Assembly (NCBI GenBank): GCA_903821635.1
Contig: CAIJLV010000186.1
Coordinates: forward strand, 1 to 43,216
Source: an uncultured Verrucomicrobiota bacterium
GTDB lineage: Bacteria; Verrucomicrobiota; Verrucomicrobiia; Limisphaerales; UBA9464
Direction: 5' to 3'
Length of the DNA stretch: 43,216 bases
Shown here one piece after another: positions 16,076-26,000 of the stretch; the first letter of the stretch is position 1, and every line of letters begins with the position of its first letter. Made by a program: the position numbers and the translations under genes. A model generated the notes under the pieces. That model was not told the DNA's origin, ran no database searches, and was given only the letters and a program-made list of their open reading frames with translations.

Positions 16076-18322
16076 ATGGATTTTTTCGATCAATTGCAGG
16101 AACGGAATTTGGAGCGGCTCCGCCAGTGGCTGGGGCGGTTCACCCCGTGGCATATTCTGGTTGCGGGACTGGCCCTCACTGGGGTGACCGCGGCTTTGGT
16201 GCTGGATGGCGGTCTCCGGATTGGCGTCTTGCCGAGCATGTTATTGAGCGTCGAACTCTCGGCCAGTGTGCTGCTCTACCTGTGGGGCCGCACCCAACTG
16301 TCGCGGTTGTCCGGGGCCAAGGGAGCCGCGGCGGAGACGGCCGCCCGTTTGGCCGAGGCCAGCGCCCTGTTTCAACTCCTTACCCGCCATGTGGATGACC
16401 TGATTGTGATCAGCGATGCCCAGGGCAACGTCCTGTTCACGAGTCCGTCCCATGAACGGGTGCTGGGATATCCAACTTCTGCCCGGGTAGCGGCGTCCCT
16501 GACCGAGCATGTGCATGGTGATGACTTGGCCAAACTCGTTGCCGCTCGGGTGGCCGTGCTCGAAGCCGGCGAAGCGACCGTGGTCGAAGTGCGGGTGCGC
16601 CACCAAGATGGCGCGTGGCGCACTTTTGAGTGCAAAATTTCGATCAGTGGTGACGCCGTCAGCGAAGTGCGACTCATCACCGTGGCTCGCGACATTACGG
16701 AACGTCACTTGGCCTGGCAGGCGTTGAAACGTTCGGAAGCGTCGCTGGAATCACTCGTCGAACACCTCCCGCAGAACATTCTGCGCAAGGATCGGCGCGG
16801 GCACATTACGTTTGCCAATACGCGGGCGGCTCGGGCGTTGAATCGGTCCATGGACCAGATCATCGGCCGTTGTGACACCGACCTCTTTCCGCCCGACCTC
16901 GCGGCCCAAATGGCGGCGGATGCGGCGCGGGCCATGAGCGAAGGGGTGCCAGTCGAAAAAATTGAACGTTACCTCGCCCCGGATGGCGAGGTCGGGTGGA
17001 CGCACTCCCTCACAGCTCCCCTCGTTAACCCGGACGGGGAGGTCACCGGCGTGCAGGTCGTTTCTTCGGACGTGACCGAGCGGGAGCAGGCGCAAGAGGC
17101 CCTGCGCCGATCTCACGGGGAAACCGAATCACTGTTGGCTGCGATTTCGGCTGTGTTGATCGGGGTGGATGCGCGCGGCCGGATCGCGCGTTGGAACCGC
17201 GTGGCGGAACGGATGTTCGGGATTTCCGCCACCGACGCCATCGGCCGGACTTTTTTTAACTGCGGCGTTCGGTGGGACTGGATCCGGGTGCGAAAGGCGA
17301 CGCTCGATTGTTTGGTGCTGCATCGACCGGTCGAAGTTGACGATGTGGTCTGTCAGCGCGCCAGCGGTGCCGACGTGAGTCTGTCACTCCTGTTCAGCCC
17401 GACTCCGGATGGCCCACCGGGCGGACTTCAGTTCATCCTGCTCGCCACCGACATTACCCAGCGGCGGATCATGGAGAGCCAGTTGCGGCAGTCGCAGAAA
17501 CTCGAATCCATCGGTCAATTGGCGGCGGGCATCGCGCACGAGATCAACACCCCGACTCAATTCATTGGCGGCAACCTCCGCTTTTTGCGCGACTCGTTTG
17601 AACCGCTGGCTGGCTTCATCCGCAGTGCCCAGACCCTGACGATTGGCGAAGCCATGCCGGACGCCGTGGAAATCGCCAACCTGCGGCGGGCGGCGGCGGC
17701 GGCGGATCTGGACTACCTGTTGGAAGAATTGCCCAAGGCGTTGGACGAATCCTTGGAAGGCGTCGAGCGTGTGGCCCGGATCGTCTTGGCGATGAAGGAG
17801 TTTTCCCACCCGGGCACGGCGGAGATGGTGATGGTCAACTTGAACCGGGCGATCGAAAGCACAGTCACGGTGGCCAGAAATGAGTGGAAATATCTGGCCG
17901 ACATGGACTTACAGTTAGATTTGGCCTTGCCCGTGGTGCCGTGTCATCCGGGCGACATCAATCAGGTGATTCTCAACCTAGTCGTCAACGCCGCCCACGC
18001 TATTGATGACACCGACTGCGTTAAGCGGGGCGGCAAGGGCACCATTAGCATCTCGACCCGGAGCGAAGCCGGGTGGGTGGAAATTCGAGTCACCGATACC
18101 GGCACGGGCATCCCCGAAGCCATTCGACAGCGTATTTTCGATCCCTTTTTCACCACCAAGGAGGTCGGGCGCGGGACCGGGCAAGGGCTGTTTGTGTGCC
18201 ACAAGGTGGTCACCGAAAAACACGGCGGCCAGATCACCTTTGAAACCGAAGTCGGGGTCGGCACCACGTTTCGGGTGCGGCTTCCGCTGCAACTGCCCGA
18301 AGCCCTGAAGGAGCTCGCATGA
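16076..18322 (+). CDS. Membrane PAS-domain sensor histidine kinase
   Basis: A 748-aa kinase anchored by two N-terminal transmembrane helices (about residues 25-45 and 50-70). Then three PAS/PAC units follow (about 90-210, 220-340, 350-465), ending in ITERH, VTEREQ and ITQRRI. The phospho-acceptor domain has the H-box QLAAGIAHEINTPTQF with H488. The ATPase domain has LNLVVNAAHAIDD (N-box), VTDTGTGIPEAIR and GRGTGQGLFVCHKVV. There is no receiver, but the stop codon overlaps the start of a receiver-HDOD gene in an ATGA, so the cognate output is almost certainly the adjacent protein(s). Likely inner-membrane sensor; ligand unknown. It is first in the four-gene signalling block that ends at 22253. 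Confidence 0.93.
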   Translation: MDFFDQLQERNLERLRQWLGRFTPWHILVAGLALTGVTAALVLDGGLRIGVLPSMLLSVELSASVLLYLWGRTQLSRLSGAKGAAAETAARLAEASALFQLLTRHVDDLIVISDAQGNVLFTSPSHERVLGYPTSARVAASLTEHVHGDDLAKLVAARVAVLEAGEATVVEVRVRHQDGAWRTFECKISISGDAVSEVRLITVARDITERHLAWQALKRSEASLESLVEHLPQNILRKDRRGHITFANTRAARALNRSMDQIIGRCDTDLFPPDLAAQMAADAARAMSEGVPVEKIERYLAPDGEVGWTHSLTAPLVNPDGEVTGVQVVSSDVTEREQAQEALRRSHGETESLLAAISAVLIGVDARGRIARWNRVAERMFGISATDAIGRTFFNCGVRWDWIRVRKATLDCLVLHRPVEVDDVVCQRASGADVSLSLLFSPTPDGPPGGLQFILLATDITQRRIMESQLRQSQKLESIGQLAAGIAHEINTPTQFIGGNLRFLRDSFEPLAGFIRSAQTLTIGEAMPDAVEIANLRRAAAAADLDYLLEELPKALDESLEGVERVARIVLAMKEFSHPGTAEMVMVNLNRAIESTVTVARNEWKYLADMDLQLDLALPVVPCHPGDINQVILNLVVNAAHAIDDTDCVKRGGKGTISISTRSEAGWVEIRVTDTGTGIPEAIRQRIFDPFFTTKEVGRGTGQGLFVCHKVVTEKHGGQITFETEVGVGTTFRVRLPLQLPEALKELA

Positions 18323-19518
18323 AACGGCGCATTCTATTTGTGGACGACGAACCGCTGGTCCTCCAGGGGTTGCAACGCATGTTGCGGGCCCTGCGTGAAG
18401 ACTGGGATATGCTCTACGTGGGCAGCGGCGCCGAAGCCCTCGCCCGAATGGCCGAACAGACCGTGGACGTGGTCGTCTCCGATATGCGGATGCCGGGCAT
18501 GAATGGGGTCGAGCTGCTCCAAGAAGTCGCCCGCCGGCATCCCGGCACGATTCGCATGATTCTTTCTGGCGACGCCCATCCGGAGCACGTCCTCCAGTGC
18601 GTCAACATCGCCCACCAGTTCCTGTCGAAGCCGTGCGATGCGTTTACCCTGCGGCAAGCCTTGGAGCGGGTGTTCAGCCTCGAAAGCCGGCTCGGTGACG
18701 AACGCATGCGGAGTTTCCTCAATGGCCTGACGTCGCTCCCCAGCGTGCCTTCGATTTACCAGGAGTTGCGTGAAAAATTGGCTTCGCCCGAGGCCTCGGT
18801 GGAAGCGGTCGGTGAAATCCTGCAACGCGACCCGGCCATGACTGCCAAGCTGTTGCAACTGGTCAACTCCGCCTCCTTCGGGCTCGGCCGCCAAGTGACC
18901 CATCCGGCCCAGGCGGCGCTGCTGCTCGGCTTGGAGACGATCAAGACCCTGACGCTCTGGCTGCATGTATTTAGCAGCGCCCAGAGGCTCAACGTGCCGG
19001 GCTTCAACGTGGATGAATTGGCGCGCACTTCGCTCCAAACCGGACAGCTCGCGCGCCTCTTGGTTCGCGAGGAAGGGGGCTCGCGGGCGCTCCAAGATAC
19101 GGCGCTGACCGGCGGTTTGTTGCACGATCTCGGGCAACTGGCCTTGGCGGTGGGCGATCCCGAAATCTTTGCCCAAGCGCGGCAACTGACGCAGCAAGCT
19201 GGGGTGACCGAGTGGCAGGCGGAACGCCAACTCCGCGGCTTCACCCATGCCGAGGTCGGGGCCTACTTGCTGGCGCTGTGGGGACTGCCCTTTGATCTGG
19301 TAGAAGCCGTGGCCTACCACCACGAACCGCGCGCCGGTGGTGGGCGAGGCTTCACCGCCGTCACCGCCCTCCATGTGGCCGTTGCCCTGCAAGCCCGACA
19401 GGGGCTCCAGCCCGTGAGCGGCTTGGATGCGGAATATCTCACCGCCGCTAACCTAAACGACCACCTTGAGACGTGGCTCGACGTCGCGGCCGAGGCGGCG
19501 GCCAACCGGCCGGTTTGA
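18319..19518 (+). CDS. Response regulator with receiver and HDOD domain (copy 1)
   Basis: A 399-aa two-domain protein. The receiver (residues 3-120) has the acidic pair DDE at 9-11, phospho-acceptor D55 (VVSDMRMPG), Ser83 and K104 (LSKPCD). The HDOD domain (about 135-330) shows SLPSVPSIYQEL, RDPAMTAKLLQLVNSASFG, a retained HD pair (H269-D270 in GLLHDLG), and a later YHHEP. HDOD proteins act in signalling and c-di-GMP- or stress-related output without DNA binding; most have no proven hydrolase activity. The ATG lies inside the stop of the kinase gene (ATGA overlap), indicating translational coupling. It is a clear paralogue of the next gene. Confidence 0.93.
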   Translation: MKRRILFVDDEPLVLQGLQRMLRALREDWDMLYVGSGAEALARMAEQTVDVVVSDMRMPGMNGVELLQEVARRHPGTIRMILSGDAHPEHVLQCVNIAHQFLSKPCDAFTLRQALERVFSLESRLGDERMRSFLNGLTSLPSVPSIYQELREKLASPEASVEAVGEILQRDPAMTAKLLQLVNSASFGLGRQVTHPAQAALLLGLETIKTLTLWLHVFSSAQRLNVPGFNVDELARTSLQTGQLARLLVREEGGSRALQDTALTGGLLHDLGQLALAVGDPEIFAQARQLTQQAGVTEWQAERQLRGFTHAEVGAYLLALWGLPFDLVEAVAYHHEPRAGGGRGFTAVTALHVAVALQARQGLQPVSGLDAEYLTAANLNDHLETWLDVAAEAAANRPV

Positions 19519-19770
19519 TCCGGAAACGTTCGGTGCGTCTGGCCGGTCACGCGTTCGATGGCGGGTAAAGCCGACCGCTAAACTGCCGATGAGTCCTTGG
19601 GTCGGAAGCCGCCACGCCAGTCCCGCTCCCGCCTGTTGGTGACGAAAGGTGCCGGTGCGGACTCAAGCCGGCCCCGACCACGACCACGACGACTGGAATC
19701 AGCGGATTTTTCGGGCGCGTCTGCTTCCCTCATTTCGATTGGCCCAGAGAACCGTTAAAACCCTTTACCG

Positions 19771-20994
19771 ATGCGACCTTCAGTGTCAGCCAAGCCCCGA
19801 ATCTTGATCGTCGATGATGAGTCGGCGGTGCTCGCTAGCTTGCAACGCATGCTGCAGCCCCACAGCGCGGATTGGGAGGTCCGGTTCAGTGCGAATGCCG
19901 CTGAGGCTTTGGCGAGCATGGCGACCCAGCCGGTCGATGTCGTGCTCGCCGACCTGCGGATGCCGGGTATGTCCGGCGCTCAATTGCTCATCGAGGTGGC
20001 CCAGCGTTATCCCGACACCGTCCGCATTGCCTTCTCGGAGCCCACGGATCAGGAGTTGGTGCTGAAGTGCGTCAATACGACCCACCAGTTTCTCGCCAAA
20101 CCCTGTGATGCCGGCACCCTCGGCGCCGCTTTGGGCCGGGCGTTGAACGTGGATAAATTGGTTTGCAACGATCAGCTCAAAAGTTTGGTGGCCCAACTCC
20201 GCACCATTCCGAGTCTGCCGGATGTCTTCCACGAACTGCAGCGCCAGTTGGCTTTGCCCGATGCGTCCGTGGAGCTGGTGGGCCAAACCATTGCCCGCGA
20301 TCCGGCGATGACGGCGAAACTCCTCAAGCTGGTTAACTCGGCCTTCTTTGGCTTGAACCGCAAGGTCTCCAGTCCGGCCGACGCGGCCCTGCTGCTCGGC
20401 TTGGAAACCATCCGCATGCTGGTGCTCTGGGCCCACGTCTTTTCCGCGGATTCGTCGCCCCCGGTGCCCGGATTTTCGCTCGATACCTTATCGGTTCATT
20501 CGATGAGTGTCGGCCGATTGGCGCGGGACATCGTGGCCATGGAACGAGGCAACGCGAAGATGCGAGAGACGGCGATGACCGCCGGTCTGCTGCACGACTT
20601 GGGCAAGCTGGTGATCGCCGTGAACTATCCCGATTTGATGACCGAAACCATTGCTTTGGCCCAACGGGACAACCTGGCGTTTGACGTGGCGGAGCGGCAA
20701 ATCTTCGGCACCGACCACGCCGAGGTTGGGGCCTACCTGCTCGGCCTTTGGGGGCTACCCTTGGAATTGGTCGAGGTCGTCGGCTTTCACCACCGGCCGA
20801 GCCTCTGCGCGAGTGAAACCTTCAGCGCCTTGACTGCGGTGCATGTCGCCGACGTGTTGCAGCGTGAGTCCGAACCGCTGCACGCGGTGCCGGCGGAATT
20901 GGATGAGGACTATCTGGCGACCCTGCAACTAAGTGGTCGCGTCGCGGAGTGGCGTAATGAACTGATGGTCAGTGGACCGGGAATGAAGCGATGA
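19771..20994 (+). CDS. Response regulator with receiver and HDOD domain (copy 2)
   Basis: A 407-aa paralogue of the preceding protein with the same layout: receiver with D61 (VVLADLRMPGMSG) and K110 (LAKPCD), then HDOD (SLPDVFHELQRQL, RDPAMTAKLLKLVNSAFFG, GLLHDLGKL, HAEVGAYLLGLWG, FHHRP). The receiver is slightly unusual at the conserved Ser/Thr switch, where the text is IAFSEPTDQE rather than LSGxxD. Unlike copy 1 it is preceded by a 252-bp non-coding gap, so it may have its own promoter. Its stop overlaps the next gene by ATGA. The pair probably arose by duplication followed by divergence. Confidence 0.93.
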   Translation: MRPSVSAKPRILIVDDESAVLASLQRMLQPHSADWEVRFSANAAEALASMATQPVDVVLADLRMPGMSGAQLLIEVAQRYPDTVRIAFSEPTDQELVLKCVNTTHQFLAKPCDAGTLGAALGRALNVDKLVCNDQLKSLVAQLRTIPSLPDVFHELQRQLALPDASVELVGQTIARDPAMTAKLLKLVNSAFFGLNRKVSSPADAALLLGLETIRMLVLWAHVFSADSSPPVPGFSLDTLSVHSMSVGRLARDIVAMERGNAKMRETAMTAGLLHDLGKLVIAVNYPDLMTETIALAQRDNLAFDVAERQIFGTDHAEVGAYLLGLWGLPLELVEVVGFHHRPSLCASETFSALTAVHVADVLQRESEPLHAVPAELDEDYLATLQLSGRVAEWRNELMVSGPGMKR

Positions 20995-22253
20995 AAAGAA
21001 TCCTGTTCGTAGACGACGACGACAAATTGCTCGCCGCCCTCCAACGGGTGTTGCGGCACGAATTTGCCATCGATACGGCCGTAAATCCCGAGTTGGGGTT
21101 AAGCGCGCTCGACAGTGGCCACCCATACGCGGTCGTGGTCGCCGACATGACCATGCCGCAGATGAGCGGCATCGAGTTTCTCAGCCGCGTTCGCCGGCGA
21201 GCCCCCGACGCCGTCCGAATTATGTTCACCGGCAGCGTGGATCAAGGCACAGCGATCGAAGCGGTGAATGGCTGTGGCGTGTTTCGCTTTCTGACGAAGC
21301 CGTGTCCCACCGAGTTACTGGTTTCCCGCCTGCGCGACGCGGTTCGACAGCATGAACTCCAGGTGAGCGAACGAGAACTCATGGAAAAGACGGTTCACGG
21401 TTGCGTGACCATGTTGACTGAATTGCTGGGGCTCACCGAACCCAAGGCCTACGGGTTGGCTCAGCGCCTGCGTGACCGAGCCCGTCAGTTGGCCCAGTTC
21501 ATCGGCCTGAACCACACGTGGGAACTCGAAGTCGCCGCGCTGCTGTCGCCGATCGGCAACGTCACGGTGCCGCCGGAGCTCGCGCTGAAAGCCCGCGCCA
21601 ACCTGCCGCTCGCGCCCACCGAACAGTTGATGCTCCAGCAGGTTCCCCGCGCCGGCAGCCAGTTGGTGAAAAACATCCCGCGCTTGGAATCGGTGGCCAC
21701 CACGCTGCTGTATCAAGCCAAACACTTCGACGGGACGGGTTTTCCCGATGATGACCTCGCTGGGTTGCGCATCCCGTTGCACGCCCGAATACTCAAGATC
21801 GTTGGCGACCTCCTGCACTTGGAACAGCGCGGCATGAAGCGGAACATCGCGCTCGACCAATTGCGCCAGCGGCCCGGCTGGTATGATCCCGAACTGCTGA
21901 CCGCGGCGTGTCGCTGCTTCCACGTGGACGTGCCCCAACCGAAGGAAGCCGGGCATCCTGTGCCGGTCACACTCGACAAGCTGGCCGTGGGCCATCTGCT
22001 CTTGGCCGATGTCGAGACCCGCAGCGGCCTGCTCATCGTGGCGGCGGGCAATACAATCACGGAAACCCTGCTGCAACGGCTCCAGAATTTTGCGTCCATG
22101 GCCGGCATTAAGGAACCGCTGTTTGTGGATCAAGCCTCGGGGCCCCAACCGGAAGAACCCGAAGAGCCAGTCACGATCAGCATTCCGGTGCTGGCCCCCA
22201 AGGAGGCCCGCGGTTCGCCGATCGGCCTCGCCCAAGATCCAGTCAGGAATTGA
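20991..22253 (+). CDS. Response regulator with degenerate HD-GYP-like output domain
   Basis: A 420-aa protein. The receiver (1-120) is intact: DDDD at 8-11, D52 (VVADMTMPQMSG), T80 and K103 (LTKPCP). The second domain (about 130-310) aligns by motif with HD-GYP c-di-GMP phosphodiesterases: AALLSPIGNVTVP occupies the place of the usual LLHDIGKIxVP, and KHFDGTGFP the place of the usual HHExxDGxGYP. The metal-ligand HD is replaced by S186-P187, the downstream His pair by Y241-Q242, and GYP is GFP (250-252). Catalysis is therefore unlikely, and a binding or regulatory role is inferred. The C-terminus (about 320-420) is an extra region containing LAVGHLLLADVETRSGLLI and a Pro/Glu-rich tail. Its start overlaps the preceding stop (ATGA). 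Confidence 0.9.
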   Translation: MKRILFVDDDDKLLAALQRVLRHEFAIDTAVNPELGLSALDSGHPYAVVVADMTMPQMSGIEFLSRVRRRAPDAVRIMFTGSVDQGTAIEAVNGCGVFRFLTKPCPTELLVSRLRDAVRQHELQVSERELMEKTVHGCVTMLTELLGLTEPKAYGLAQRLRDRARQLAQFIGLNHTWELEVAALLSPIGNVTVPPELALKARANLPLAPTEQLMLQQVPRAGSQLVKNIPRLESVATTLLYQAKHFDGTGFPDDDLAGLRIPLHARILKIVGDLLHLEQRGMKRNIALDQLRQRPGWYDPELLTAACRCFHVDVPQPKEAGHPVPVTLDKLAVGHLLLADVETRSGLLIVAAGNTITETLLQRLQNFASMAGIKEPLFVDQASGPQPEEPEEPVTISIPVLAPKEARGSPIGLAQDPVRN

Positions 22254-22291
22254 CCTGCGTTCGAGCCCGTGAGTGGTCCAACTCGGGGCGA

Positions 22292-23017
22292 TTACTTCAG
22301 CCCGGCGAACACGTGACTCACGTCGTCGTGATCGTCCAGCGTGTGTAGGAAATCCACGACGTGCTTGCGGTCAGCTTCGCTCAACTCGACGGGCGTCTTG
22401 GCGATGAAGCGCATTTCGCTCGCAGCAATGTTCCATCCCGCCGCTTTCAACCACTTGGTCACCGCGCCCAGATCCTTGGTGTCCGCGAGGAAGCGGGCCC
22501 CGATCGAGCCTTCCGGCACGTCGTCCGCTTCGAGGGCTTCGACGTTTTGGGCGCCCGCCTCGATGGCGTCATTTTCGGGATCACGGGTGGCGTCGGCGTG
22601 CGTGGCTTCGACCACGCCCCAACGGTCAAAGAAGAAGTTCATGGAGCCCGGGGTGCCGAGTTGCCCGCCCTTGGCGAACAGGTGGCGCATGTCCGGGGCG
22701 GTGCGGTTGCGGTTGTCGGTCTGGCATTCCACGATCACCGGCACCTTATGCGGGCCAAAGCCTTCGTAGGTAACCAGTTCGATGGTCATCGCTTCGGCGT
22801 CCTGGCCGGAGCCCTTCTTGATGGCGCGCTCGATGGTGTCTTTGGTGACGCTCGCCTTCTTGGCCTTGTCCACCGCGACGGCGAGTCGGGCGTTTGAATC
22901 GGGATCCGCCCCACCGAGTTTGGCGGCGACCATGATTTCCCGGACGAGTTTGCCGACGACCTGACCCTTTTTGAGGGCGGCAGCCTCGCGGCCTGCCTGT
23001 TTCCATTGAGCACCCAT
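22292..23017 (-). CDS. yebC: YebC/PmpR family regulator
   Basis: A 241-aa YebC/TACO1 family protein, conserved almost throughout the bacteria and reported to act as a transcription regulator or as a translation factor at proline stretches. Landmarks: the N-terminal KQAGREAAALKKGQVVGKL (the usual HSKWANIKHRKAxxDAKRG region is replaced by a shorter lysine-rich version), PDSNARLAVAVDKAKKASV, the TKDTIERAIKKGSG block, TYEGFGPHKVPVIVECQTDN, GGQLGTPGSMNFFFDRWG, and a C-terminal DVSHVFAGLK. Start chosen at 23017 (ATG, MGAQWKQ), the family's normal position. The open frame continues upstream into the end of the next gene, but without similarity. It lies 59 bp after the 1729-aa gene on the same strand. 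Confidence 0.93.
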   Translation of the reverse strand: MGAQWKQAGREAAALKKGQVVGKLVREIMVAAKLGGADPDSNARLAVAVDKAKKASVTKDTIERAIKKGSGQDAEAMTIELVTYEGFGPHKVPVIVECQTDNRNRTAPDMRHLFAKGGQLGTPGSMNFFFDRWGVVEATHADATRDPENDAIEAGAQNVEALEADDVPEGSIGARFLADTKDLGAVTKWLKAAGWNIAASEMRFIAKTPVELSEADRKHVVDFLHTLDDHDDVSHVFAGLK

Positions 23018-23076
23018 GAGTGCGAAGAGGTTGCCGCAGGAAAGGGAGAGAAGGAAGCCCGTCGTTGCGGGAGTGG

Positions 23077-26000
23077 TTACTTCGTCGGGTCGGCGGCCGG
23101 AAATTGCCCGGGCGCAGGCTTGCCTGCGGGCACCAACCGAACTTCGCGCAGGTCCACCATGGGTTCGTGGACCGGTGGGGTCCCGCGCACAGCGAGTCGC
23201 AGTTTGCCTTTGGGTAGGTGCAGGGTGCCGACCCGCGCCTGCCGGTAGGTATCCCACGAGCCTGTGGCTGCCACCGGTTGTTCGAGCACGGTGCCGCTCA
23301 CTTCGATCCGCAAGCGATGTTTTCCGGCCGGTCCTGGAAACGCCCAATCCACCCAGACGTCGTAGCTGCCGGCCTGGGCCAAATCGAGCGTCCACACGGC
23401 ACGGTCATTGTCGCTCTGCCAAACACCCAGATTGCCGTGCCCCACTTCAAACTGGAGGGAATCGCCGTAAAGTTCCGCGCGTTGGGCAGTGAGCTTGAGG
23501 GTGCCGGTGCCGTCGGGTCGGACCGCGGCCGGGCGATTGCCGGCAAAGGTCTTGGGCGGCGTCCCTTGGGCGGTGACAAAGGCAAACAGGTCGGCAAAGG
23601 CTGCGGCATCCAGGCTGTGCTCAAAGCCTTCTGGCATCAGGGATCGTTGCGTGCTCGCGAGCGAGGCGAGTTCCGAGCGCAAGCGGGTCTCCTCCAGCCC
23701 ATTGGCCGCGCGCAAGGTCAGGCTATTCGGGGATTCCGACGCGATGATACCCGTGAACTCTTGGCCGGTCCGCGTCACGGCGGTGTAGGCGAGATACCGC
23801 TCTTCGACGGCGCGATTCGGGTCCATGACGGCGATCAGCAGGGCGTCGAAGGAGCGGTCCGTCAACGCGCCCAAGTCGGGGCCGACTTCGTTGCCCTCGC
23901 CCGCTAACGTGTGACAGGCAGCGCACTGGTTGAAAAATACCTCGTGGCCCCGGTCCACCTCGCCAGCCATTCGCCGCGCGGCGGCAAAGGGCTCCAACAC
24001 GGCTTGGCGGTCGGCGTTGACCGCCGCGAACAATTTGCTCGCCCGCGTGCGCACCGCCGGCGTCGGATGCTGCCGCAGGCGGTGTTGGGCGCTGGGGCCG
24101 AGTTCGCGCGGCGTCACCGTGCCTGCCTCGAGGGCACTGAGCAATTGGGCGACCCAGACCGGCCGGGCCAACAGCATCTCCACCGCGGCCGCCTGCAACG
24201 ACGGGCTCATGCGTGACCACAGTCGCAATACGCCTTCGCCGCTTTCGGCGCCGGTCGTGCGTTGCAGCGCTTGGAGGGCGGCCTGTTGCAATGGCGCGGA
24301 CCGGTTGGGCTCCAGCAGTCGAACGAACAGTTGGATCGGCGCGCGTCCCGTTCCCGGCCGGCCCAACAACCGTAGCCCCGCCAGCCGCACGGGCTCAGGA
24401 CTCGATTCGTCCGCCACGGCGGCCCGGGCGAGCTCGAATACGTTGCTGAACCCACTCAAGCGGGCGTTGTTGGTGAGCTTACCCTGCCGTTCCCACGCCT
24501 CCACCAAACCGGCGATGGCGTTGAATTGCAGCGCGGAGGCGGTGGCGGAATTCAATTTGGCGACGCCGGCGACCCCGGCCTGAAGCGCGGCCTCGTGGTT
24601 GCGGGTGGCGGCGAAACCCAACAAGTGTTCCACCAGTTTGGCCGGCGGCGCCTCTAGGGCGGCGCACGCGGTGAGCATGGTGGCTAGGTGCGGGCCGGAA
24701 CTGGAAAGCACTGCGGTCAAGTGGCTTTCGGTTGCCGCCGGTTCCGTGGCGATCTTTACCAAGGCGTCCCCAACCCGTGGGTCGTTCAATTCACCCAGCG
24801 TAAAGGCCAGTTGTAATTTTACGGCGGCCGAGGAGTCGTCGCTGCAGGCCAGCACTGCTTGGACCAAGGCTTCATCAGGCGGGGCGGCTCGGAGCAGCGG
24901 CTCGCTGGCCTGCAGGGCGTGCGCCCGCACCTCTGGCGAAGGATCGCTTAGCGCCGCGCGGACGGAAGCTGGTTCGGCCCCGCCCAGCACCGCGAGCGTG
25001 GCGAGGGCTTGCAGTCGGACCTTGGGATGCGTCGCTTGGTTGCGGAGTTGGCGCAACGGTTCGAGGGCGGCGGGATCGCGTCGTTCCACCAGCAGGCGCA
25101 TCGCGGTGTCGCGGCGCCAACCGTTGGGGCTGTCCAATTCGGCGACCAGTTCGGCGGTGGAACCTGCCCCTTTGAACGGGGCGCGCGGCGGGGTGGCCCA
25201 ATCCGGGACGACCCGCCAGATCCGCCCGAGTTCGGTGCCAGCGCGCACGTCAATGCGGGCGAGCAGGTCGGCCGGAATCCATTCGGGATGTTCGAGATGC
25301 AGCCGATACATGTCGGCGAAGTAGAGGGCGCCCTCCGGACCGGTCTTGAGCTGCGTGGGTTTGAACCAGTTGTCGGTCGAGGCGAGGAATTCGGATGCTT
25401 CTTCCCCCGGTGCCCGGCGACTGCTGAGGCCTGCGTCGGTCGCCACCAGCACCTCGCGGTGAATGACGTTTTCGGTCGGTTCACTGATGAAGACGCTCGT
25501 GGCAAAGTCCGGACCGAACCAGTCGTCGCGATACGGCGCGGGACTGGAACCGCTGGTTACGGTGTTCTCGGCCCCGACCGCGTTGGGCCTGACTTGGGCC
25601 CGGCTGCGGGGGAACACGCGGTTGCCGCCCTCGTATTGGGCGAGCATCCGGCGGGTGTCGCGCACGGCCAGGTCCGGGTTCCGAGCGAGGTAGCGGGCGG
25701 GCAGCTCGTAGTGCCAGAGCCAGGCGTAGTTCGCGTTGCCCAACCAGTGGCCCCAGTCGTCGCGCACGCGGCCGAACTGGGTCTGGCCTTCGATGGTTTC
25801 AAATTCGCCAGTCTCGGGGCGGAACCGCAGGTCACGTCCTTGCAGCGGTCGCCGCACGTCGCTGCCGGGTCGACCAATTTCCCCACCGCTGTCGCCGTTC
25901 GCGACATAAACCCAGCCGTCGAGTCCCCACGCAAAGCCGTTTACGCGGTGCTGCTGGTTGCCCTCGCGGAAGCCGGTGAGGATCACTTCGCGCCGGTCGG

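Noticed and set aside
18334..19392. 352-codon minus-strand frame opposite the first receiver-HDOD gene
   Set aside because: The plus-strand product has complete receiver and HDOD motifs; the minus-strand frame exists only because of high GC content.
19519..19770. Small gene between the two receiver-HDOD genes
   Set aside because: The 252-bp gap has no frame with coding character and no clear promoter hexamers; only a short run of CCACGA-type repeats was seen.
23018..23395. N-terminal extension of the yebC frame
   Set aside because: The YebC family begins at MGAQWKQ (23017). The extension overlaps the end of the 1729-aa gene and has no similarity to the family.
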